From a bacterium (GTDB taxonomy: Bacteria > Auribacterota > JABMQX01): a DNA stretch of 64,000 bases. Below, piece after piece: positions 56,908 to 64,000 of the stretch. Numbering within the stretch: the stretch's first letter is position 1; each line of letters opens with the position of its first letter. The translations under genes and the position numbers were made by a program. The notes below the pieces were generated by a model. The model worked only from the letters and a program-made list of their open reading frames with translations, was not told the DNA's origin and did no database searches. The stretch is taken from NCBI GenBank assembly GCA_030691545.1, contig JAUYEE010000200.1, forward strand, positions 1-64,000. Reading direction: 5' to 3'.

Positions 56908-58661
56908 AGCGGTCGTTGCATATCTGGATTATCTTCGCGCTGTGCCTCATTGTGGCCTTCGGGGCCATGGGGTGGGTCGGCCTCACCATGCTCCGACTTG
57001 ATCGTGAGTCCCAGCAGCACGCCACCCTCGAGGAGAACGTCCGCCTTGCGCTGTGGCGCATGGAATCGGCTCTTGCCCCCCTCATCGCACAGGAAAGTTC
57101 GCGCCCCTATTTCGTGTATGATTCCTTTTACGTGGAGGAGCGAGCTTACACGCGCATGTTCTCTCCCATCGAGCGAGGCGAAGTGCAGTTGCCTTCGCCT
57201 TTGCTCACAGAGGAATCGCCGTACATCCACCTCCATTTCCAGTTCCGCCCGGATGGGGAACTGGCGTCTCCGCAGGCGCCAATCGGAAACATGCGAGACG
57301 TCGCGGAGAAAGAGTACACGACGCACGAGCGTATCGAAACATCCATTGCTCATCTTGCACGGTTGCGCACGATTCTGAGCAGGGACGCCCTGGTCCGCCA
57401 TCTCCCAGAGGACTCTCCGCAGTTGGACGCTCTTGCCCGCTCTCGCTCCGCCCCTCAGGACAACACGGGATTGTCGAACTACGAACAGCAGGCGGTTTTC
57501 AATGTGAATGAATGGCAGGCTCGGAGCACCAGCAATAAAATCCTTCAGTCGAACGTGGACGCGAACTTCTTTTCGCGGTACGCCGGCGTGCGAGAGGGGA
57601 CGATGAAGGCCGTGTGGATCGGTGATGCGCTGATTCTCGCGCGGCAGGTGTGGGTCAACGGGAGAAGCTACGTTCAGGGTTGCTGGCTGAACTGGGCGGC
57701 AGTTCGCGAATGGCTTGTTTCGGGCGTCAGCGACCTCCTGCCTTCTGCTGACCTTGAACCTGCTCCCCCGGACCAAGACGCGCAACCCGCGCGCAGGCTC
57801 GCGTCTCTTCCGATCACACTGGTCCCCGGAGCATTGCCTGCCAGCGTCACTCGCCAGGTCTCGCAGGTTCGAATATGGCTTCTAATCGCCGGAGGTTGCG
57901 TCCTCGTCGCTGCAATCGCGGTGGGGCTCCTTCTTCGAGGAGCGTTATCGTTGAGCGCTCGTCGAGGAGCCTTCGTCTCCGCCGTCACGCACGAGCTTCG
58001 CACGCCCCTGACGACGCTCCGCATGTATGCCGAAATGCTCGCCGAAGGCATGGTCTCCGGAAAGGAAAAGACGCGAGACTATCTGAAAACGCTTCTCGGC
58101 GAGAGCGACCGCCTCGGGCGCCTCGTGGACAATGTCCTGGCATTCGCTCGCCTCGATGGTCGTCGCGAGAAGGCTCGCATCGAACGCATCTCTCTTCGGG
58201 AGTTGATGGAAAACGTGAGCGAACGCCTGAGGCAACGGGCAGACCAGGCGGGCATGAGTCTCATCGTGGAGACGAACGATGAAGCCCTCTCTGCGACGGT
58301 GCGAGCCGATCCAGCGGCCGTCGAGCAGATTCTGTTCAATCTCGTGGACAACGCATGCAAGTACGGTGCGTCGGGTTCGGAGCGAGTCATCCATCTACAA
58401 GCTGCTCGCGACGACAAGTCCATTTCGTTGCGAGTGCGTGACCGCGGCCCAGGCGTCCCAGCCCCATTGGCTCGCCGTCTGTTTCATCCGTTCTCGAAGT
58501 CCGCTCAAGATGCCGCGAACTCCAAACCGGGCGTCGGCCTCGGACTGGCGCTGAGTCGGCGCCTCGCTCGACAAATGGGCGGAGACCTTCGCCTCGACGA
58601 ATCCATCACCGATGGTGCTGCTTTTGTCCTCACGCTCCCTCTGGACAAGCCCCCTGCTTGA
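56904..58661 (+). CDS. Sensor histidine kinase
   Basis: H-box FVSAVTHELRTPLTTLRMYAEML, N-box NLVDNACKYG, G-box PGVGLGLALSRRLARQMGGDL. ATGA overlap with the response regulator. Confidence 0.94.
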   Translation: MKRSLHIWIIFALCLIVAFGAMGWVGLTMLRLDRESQQHATLEENVRLALWRMESALAPLIAQESSRPYFVYDSFYVEERAYTRMFSPIERGEVQLPSPLLTEESPYIHLHFQFRPDGELASPQAPIGNMRDVAEKEYTTHERIETSIAHLARLRTILSRDALVRHLPEDSPQLDALARSRSAPQDNTGLSNYEQQAVFNVNEWQARSTSNKILQSNVDANFFSRYAGVREGTMKAVWIGDALILARQVWVNGRSYVQGCWLNWAAVREWLVSGVSDLLPSADLEPAPPDQDAQPARRLASLPITLVPGALPASVTRQVSQVRIWLLIAGGCVLVAAIAVGLLLRGALSLSARRGAFVSAVTHELRTPLTTLRMYAEMLAEGMVSGKEKTRDYLKTLLGESDRLGRLVDNVLAFARLDGRREKARIERISLRELMENVSERLRQRADQAGMSLIVETNDEALSATVRADPAAVEQILFNLVDNACKYGASGSERVIHLQAARDDKSISLRVRDRGPGVPAPLARRLFHPFSKSAQDAANSKPGVGLGLALSRRLARQMGGDLRLDESITDGAAFVLTLPLDKPPA

Positions 58662-58703
58662 GAAATGTTGCGACCGGGCTTCCTCTCCTGTCACGCCATA
58701 GAT

Positions 58704-59681
58704 TCATCTGTTCATTTGCTTAATGAACTTGTTTTCCTCCTCGTCGAGCTGGTCAAAGAGCCTTGCCTCTCGCATGTCGAATGAGCGGCGGGGCTTGCCT
58801 TCACGTTTGTCTTCTTGAGCCCCATTATGAAGGCACCATCCCGCGGCGGTGCCTTCCCTCGCCTGTTTCAGGTCCGTCAGGAAGTCCTCTGCTTTCGGCT
58901 CCCAGTAATCCGGCTGATAACCCCGCCGAAACGGCTCCTGGTAGTGGACCGGGACCACCCGCCCGATTTCCTTCATCCATTCCAGATACTCTCTCGTGCG
59001 CATGGCGGTTTCCCCCGGCGACTTCGCCTCGCGAGGCCGGTGCGGCGCGATGAAATCCACCTCCACCTCCGTCAGGTATCGCCGAAGTTCTTCTTTTCCC
59101 ATGTCCCCTGCGTGCGAAGCCGTGAGCAGGCGAGTCGGGTCGAGCTTCTTTGCCAGCCTTCTCACTTCAACCAACTCCTCGAAGGAAACATATCGCGCGT
59201 CCCTGATGTTCCTCTCGTTTGCCAAATCCAGATACCAATTCCGATAAGGCTTGAGGCCGACCAGAAGGGTTTGCGCGGCGTGGCCCAGCGATTGTGTGTC
59301 TTTGAGTCCCTCCTCGCCCCGGTGCAGTGTTACGTCAACGATGATTCCCCTTCGATCGCACTCTTCAACCAGCCATCGGAGCTTCCCAAGAAACGGCTCG
59401 CGCGCCTTCCCCTCGCGGTCCACCGCCGCGACATCATTTTCAAAGCCACCCCAAGTCGCCCATACGCGAAACCAGTTAAACCCCGAACCCTGCATCTGGT
59501 CGAGGTCCTTCAGGATGAAGTCCTTCGGCGCACCAAGCGCTCCGTAATAACTGACGCCGAGAAGAAAAGTCGGCTTATCGTTGATTGTGAACTGTGTGCC
59601 TTTGATGCCCAGTTCCGTTCCTCCATGGCTTTCCGCGACCGCAGCAAGGACCACCAAAAGAATTAAAGCCAGTCTCCTCAT
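58704..59681 (-). CDS. Secreted GH5-like (TIM-barrel) glycoside hydrolase/cellulase-superfamily protein
   Basis: MRRLALILLVVLAAVAESHGG leader; KPTFLLGVSYYGALGAPKDFILKDLDQMQGSGFNWFRVWATWGG; WYLDLANERNIRDARYV. Confidence 0.75.
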   Translation of the reverse strand: MRRLALILLVVLAAVAESHGGTELGIKGTQFTINDKPTFLLGVSYYGALGAPKDFILKDLDQMQGSGFNWFRVWATWGGFENDVAAVDREGKAREPFLGKLRWLVEECDRRGIIVDVTLHRGEEGLKDTQSLGHAAQTLLVGLKPYRNWYLDLANERNIRDARYVSFEELVEVRRLAKKLDPTRLLTASHAGDMGKEELRRYLTEVEVDFIAPHRPREAKSPGETAMRTREYLEWMKEIGRVVPVHYQEPFRRGYQPDYWEPKAEDFLTDLKQAREGTAAGWCLHNGAQEDKREGKPRRSFDMREARLFDQLDEEENKFIKQMNR

Positions 59682-59948
59682 CTTTCTCTTCTCCTTTCCA
59701 GCACAACCATTTCTTGTCAGTTGCGACTTCTTTGTCTTTCCCCCGATTCGGTTGCCCGCATCCTGCGGCTGCCGCAATGGCACGAATCGTTGCATTGCCG
59801 CGAGACCCAGTGTAGGATAATAGCGGTCCCACGACGCGCACGCCAGAGATGATGTGCGAAATCGGAATGGAATGCTCCCGTCGGAAGACTGCGTTGGACC
59901 AACACGCTAAACGGCAGCAGTTTCTCACAGTGCGGAGGAGGATTGACA

Positions 59949-61949
59949 ATGTCCAAGATGGTATTCGCCTTCCCACTCGTTGCGTTCATCGGTTCCGTAG
60001 CTTTCTCGAATGCACGATGCGAGAACTCACACTACCCGGCGAATCGCCCGCCCCTGTCGCAGAAGAAATTTGTGGCTCTGCCTCTCGGGTCGGTCAAACC
60101 ACAGGGCTGGCTGAAAGAGCAGCTCACCATCCAGGCCAACGGGCTGACGGGGCATCTCGATGAGTTTTGGCCGAGCCTCTCGAAGTCCGCCTGGAACGGC
60201 GGGGATGGCGAAGCCTGGGAGAGGGGGCCCTATTACCTCGATGGGCTTGTTCCTCTGGCGTATCTGTCTGAGGACGAGCGATTGTTAGAGAAGATAAAAC
60301 CCTGGATCGAATGGATTCTCTCCAGCCAACAGCCGAACGGCTGGTTCGGCCCGCCGCAGAACAAGGACCGCTGGCCCCTTGCCGTCGCCATGAAGGTTCT
60401 GACGCAATACCACGAAGCGACGAACGACCCGCGGGTGATTCCCCTTCTCAAGAATTATTTCAAATACTTGAGCGACAACCCGCCGGACTGGCCAGACGGA
60501 GAATGGCGCGGCGTCCGCGCGATGGAGAACGTCGTTTCCGCGTACTGGCTCTACAACCGCACGGGCGACCCCGACATCCTCAAGGTCGCCGAGTCCATCC
60601 AGAAGAACAGCTTCAACTGGATTTCGTATTTCCTCGACTTCCCCTACACAACCGAGGTGATGAAGAAGGGCATTCGTCCCGGGCACCCGAGCCACGTCGT
60701 CAATATCGCTATGGCAATCAAGCACCCCGGCGTCTGGTATCAGCAGTCACAGGATGAGCGCGACAAACAAGCCGTCTATGACGGGATTGGGTCTCTCGAC
60801 AAGCATCACGGGCAGGTTACCGGGCGCTTCGGCGGCGACGAACATCTCTCCGGCAGGCGACCGACCCAGGGGACAGAGCTTTGCGGAGTCGTCGAGTACA
60901 TGTTCTCACTTGAAAACCTCATCGAGGTTCTCGGGGATGTCGCTCTTGCAGACCGCCTGGAACTGCTCGCGTACAATGCGAATCCCGGCACCTGCACGCC
61001 GGATTACTGGGCTCACCAGTACGATCAACAAGCCAACCAGGTCCTCTGCACCGTCGCCAAACGAGACTGGAGCACCAATGGCGATTCGTCCAACATCTAC
61101 GGGCTGGAGCCAAATTATGGCTGCTGCACCTCCAACATGCACCAGGGCTGGCCGAAGTTTGTCTCTCACATGTGGATGGCGACGCACGACAACGGCCTCG
61201 CCGCCGTCGCATACGGACCCAACGAGGTGAAAGCCAGGGTGGCAGACGGAGTTGAAGTCACGATTACGGAGGAGACGGAATATCCCTTCGATGGCTCCGT
61301 TGAATTTGCCATCTCGCTGCCTCAGCCGACAGCTTTTCCTCTCTACCTCCGCATCCCCGCCTGGGCCGATGGCACCAGCATTCGTTCAGGAGACGAAACG
61401 ATTCGCCCGGGAGGTGGTACGTTCGCCGTTCTGAAAAGAACCTGGAAATCCGGCGATGCCGTGAAGCTCGACCTCCCCATGAAGCTCCGCACGGAGACCC
61501 GCTACAACAACTCTGTCTCAGTCCTTCGCGGGCCCCTGTACTTCTCCCTCAAAATCGGCGAGCGTTACGAGAAGCTCAAGTCCTATCACGACACGTTGCC
61601 CGCCGCCGACTGGGCAATTCATCCGACAACCCCCTGGAACTACGGCCTGATCCTCGACCGCGAGAATCCGCAGGAATTCATAAGCACCGTCAGGGGAAAA
61701 ATCGGTAAGACTCCCTTCGCCCAGGAAACCGCCCCTGTTATTCTGAAGGTCAAGGGCAGGGCAATCCCGAACTGGAAACTCGTCAACAACTCCGCAGGCG
61801 ACCCGCCAATTAGCCCCGTGAAATCCGATGAGCCAATCACGGACCTCGAGATGATCCCTTACGGGTGCACCCGCCTTCGCATCACGGAGTTTCCTGTTAT
61901 TGAACCATCAAGCGCCGGGCAGGAAGGGACTTCCGCAAGCCGGAAATAG
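59949..61949 (+). CDS. Secreted GH127/DUF1680-like (beta-L-arabinofuranosidase family) protein
   Basis: WERGPYYLDGLVPLAYL, TELCGVVEYMFSLENLIEVLGD, YGLEPNYGCCTSNMHQGWPKF, LYLRIPAWADG. Confidence 0.88.
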   Translation: MSKMVFAFPLVAFIGSVAFSNARCENSHYPANRPPLSQKKFVALPLGSVKPQGWLKEQLTIQANGLTGHLDEFWPSLSKSAWNGGDGEAWERGPYYLDGLVPLAYLSEDERLLEKIKPWIEWILSSQQPNGWFGPPQNKDRWPLAVAMKVLTQYHEATNDPRVIPLLKNYFKYLSDNPPDWPDGEWRGVRAMENVVSAYWLYNRTGDPDILKVAESIQKNSFNWISYFLDFPYTTEVMKKGIRPGHPSHVVNIAMAIKHPGVWYQQSQDERDKQAVYDGIGSLDKHHGQVTGRFGGDEHLSGRRPTQGTELCGVVEYMFSLENLIEVLGDVALADRLELLAYNANPGTCTPDYWAHQYDQQANQVLCTVAKRDWSTNGDSSNIYGLEPNYGCCTSNMHQGWPKFVSHMWMATHDNGLAAVAYGPNEVKARVADGVEVTITEETEYPFDGSVEFAISLPQPTAFPLYLRIPAWADGTSIRSGDETIRPGGGTFAVLKRTWKSGDAVKLDLPMKLRTETRYNNSVSVLRGPLYFSLKIGERYEKLKSYHDTLPAADWAIHPTTPWNYGLILDRENPQEFISTVRGKIGKTPFAQETAPVILKVKGRAIPNWKLVNNSAGDPPISPVKSDEPITDLEMIPYGCTRLRITEFPVIEPSSAGQEGTSASRK

Positions 61950-62041
61950 CGTGGTGTTCCGTATCGCCCTCGGCCAAGCGGCGTCAGGTCCCGCATTCAT
62001 AAGGCGGCGGACATCCGAAGGGCTGACACGAAAGGCGGACA

Positions 62042-62935
62042 GTGCTTCATGGGAATGGAGATGGCATTTTGGACGAGCAAACGCTAAAAGCAATCCAGAC
62101 TGCACAGAAGAATGAGATAACGGAAGCCCGCATCTACGACCGGCTTGCTCGGTCAATCAAGGACCCGCATAACCAAAAGATCCTGAAGCGGATTTCGCAG
62201 GACGAAATGCGGCATTATGCCTTCTGGAAGAGACATACCGGTCATGACGTGAAGCCGCGCGCCTTGGCCGTCTGCCTCTACTATCTCATCGCGAAGGTCT
62301 TTGGGCTGACCTTCGGAGTGAAGCTCATGGAGAAGGCGGAGGGGGAAGCACAAGTCAATTATCGGAAGATCGCCGAAGCTATCCCCGAAGCAGAATCCAT
62401 TGCCAGGGACGAAGACGCGCATGAGGAGCAGCTCCTCGCAATGCTCGACGAGGAACGGCTGAAGTACATCGGGGCCATTGTTCTGGGCTTGAACGATGCC
62501 TTAGTCGAGCTGACGGGCGCCCTCGCGGGGTTCACCTTTGCCCTGGCTCATCCCCGTTTGATCGCCATGGCGGGGCTTGTCACGGGCATCGCCGCGTCTC
62601 TCTCCATGGCAGGGTCGGAGTACCTTGCGACTCGCTCGAAACCGGGTGAGCTGAAACCCGTTAAAGCCGCTCTCTACACCGGCGCCGCCTACATCCTCAC
62701 CGTGACGCTCCTGATCTTGCCGTATCTCCTGCTGAGCCAGGTGTACTTGAGCCTCGGGCTGACGATGTTGGTGGCGATGCTCATTATCTCTCTGTTCAAC
62801 TTCTACTACGCGGTAGCCAAAGATATGTCGTTCTGGAAGCGCTTTGCTGAAATGGCGGGCATCAGCTTGGGCATTGCTGCCCTCTCGTTCGGCGTTGGTT
62901 TTGCCATCCGGGAACTCCTTTCCGTGGACATATAG
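62042..62935 (+). CDS. Ferritin-like domain fused to VIT1/CCC1-type membrane domain (Fe/Mn transporter-like)
   Basis: QKNEITEARIYDRLARSIKDPHNQKILKRISQDEMRHYAFW (ferritin-like) and VLGLNDALVELTGALAGFTFALAHPRLIAMAGLVTGIAASLSMAGSEYLATRSK (CCC1). Exact start uncertain. Confidence 0.85.
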   Translation: MLHGNGDGILDEQTLKAIQTAQKNEITEARIYDRLARSIKDPHNQKILKRISQDEMRHYAFWKRHTGHDVKPRALAVCLYYLIAKVFGLTFGVKLMEKAEGEAQVNYRKIAEAIPEAESIARDEDAHEEQLLAMLDEERLKYIGAIVLGLNDALVELTGALAGFTFALAHPRLIAMAGLVTGIAASLSMAGSEYLATRSKPGELKPVKAALYTGAAYILTVTLLILPYLLLSQVYLSLGLTMLVAMLIISLFNFYYAVAKDMSFWKRFAEMAGISLGIAALSFGVGFAIRELLSVDI

Positions 62936-62973
62936 TTTGGCTCTTGTCCGGCTTCCCGGGGCCATTGTTTTTC

Positions 62974-63002
62974 TTGACAAGGCAGACGGCGTAGAGTAAA
63001 AA
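62974..63002 (+). promoter_or_regulatory. Putative sigma70-type promoter upstream of the Fe-S gene
   Basis: TTGACA-N17-TAAAAA. Confidence 0.35.
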
Positions 63003-63340
63003 AGTACGCAAAGAACGCAAGAGAGCATGAGGTGTGTGCAGCCGATATACTCTCATCCGCGGTGACTCGATGACCGTTTGGAGGTGGAGCCGTGCCCCTT
63101 GGCCGGAAACGCCTATCCAACACCCGCCGGTTGTCCGCACGCTGCGGACAGGTGGTTCGTTCCCTCACTTTCAGTGGAGAATCGAATCACTGGTGGGGAC
63201 CGGTAGCATCGCTTTGTGTCACCGCATTTGAGAAAAGGCGTGGCCCGGTTTGACCGACCTAAGGTTGGGGAGAGCCGTCCCTGCTTTCTCGTTTATCGCA
63301 TGCAGCGCCGAGCATAGTACCTGATTCGGAGGTGTCCAGA

Positions 63341-64000
63341 ATGAGCAACGATGTTGTGCCCATTTACATCATGGGCAAAAAGTATCACGTCCCCGCGACC
63401 CTCACTATCTTGAAGGCGATGGAGTACTCCGGGTACAAGTTCATTCGGGGTTGCGGATGCCGCGGAGGCATGTGCGGAGCGTGCGCGACCGTGTACCGGC
63501 TGGAGGACAGCTACAAGATTGTTCCGGCCCTCGCCTGCCAGACGGTCGTCGAGCCGAACATGTCCCTCACCCAGATTCCCTTCTTCCCGGCAAACAAGAG
63601 CATCTACGATGTTGAGGAACTTGAACCGGGAACCCAGACGCTCCTGCAAATGTATCCGGAAATCGCCCGCTGTGTGTGCTGCAACTCCTGCACGAAAATC
63701 TGCCCCCAGGAACTCGACGTCATGGACTACGTGCAGGCGGCTCTCCGCGGCGACATCGAAAAAGCCGCCAAACTCTCTTTCGAGTGCATCATGTGCGGAC
63801 TATGCGCCTCCCGATGCCCGGGCGAAATCGTTCAGTACCACGTGGGACTTCTCGCGCGCCGCCTCTATGCGAAATACCTGACCCCCAAAGCCAAACACGT
63901 CGCAGACCGCGTCGCCGAGACCGAACAGGGAAAGTTTGATCCTGAACTGGAGGAACTTTGCCGGATGGACAAACCTACCCTCGAGAAGCGCTACGCCCAA
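63341..64000 (+). CDS. 2Fe-2S/4Fe-4S iron-sulfur protein (succinate dehydrogenase/fumarate reductase or heterodisulfide-reductase-like Fe-S subunit), truncated at right edge
   Basis: SD ggaggtg. GCGCRGGMCGACATVY (2Fe-2S), CVCCNSCTKICP and CIMCGLCASRCP (4Fe-4S). Confidence 0.85.
   Translation, partial: MSNDVVPIYIMGKKYHVPATLTILKAMEYSGYKFIRGCGCRGGMCGACATVYRLEDSYKIVPALACQTVVEPNMSLTQIPFFPANKSIYDVEELEPGTQTLLQMYPEIARCVCCNSCTKICPQELDVMDYVQAALRGDIEKAAKLSFECIMCGLCASRCPGEIVQYHVGLLARRLYAKYLTPKAKHVADRVAETEQGKFDPELEELCRMDKPTLEKRYAQ

Overview
High-GC (about 55-60%) bacterial chromosomal window, read directly with no database search. I find no rRNA, tRNA, CRISPR array or intact prophage. Most of it is ordinary: uvrC (partial), rsmB, bioD, gltX, polX, a LysE-type exporter, an MDR alcohol dehydrogenase, a two-component system, and many secreted proteins (FG-GAP, PD40, TPR, M23, vWA/VIT, DUF4139, sulfatase, GH130, GH127 and GH5-like). 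The most unusual part is an accessory region at about 13.3-20.3 kb. It holds a compact, translationally coupled four-gene cassette: NurA-like nuclease, HerA-like ATPase, DndC/PAPS-reductase-like ATP-pyrophosphatase with a Cys-rich Fe-S-type motif, and IscU/NifU-like scaffold. The cassette is flanked by hicBA on one side and a decayed HicB/HicA/PIN toxin-antitoxin locus on the other. It looks like a candidate sulfur-dependent DNA modification or defence system that does not match the canonical Dnd or Ssp gene sets. Other points of interest: a tandem family of secreted papain-fold-like peptidases with a third-copy remnant and an interposed decayed IS4-type transposase; an orphan transcription unit with a near-consensus promoter and terminator but no long ORF; a duplicated promoter/operator module; several families of micro-periodic intergenic repeats; and a membrane protein with a DnaJ-type zinc-finger module.
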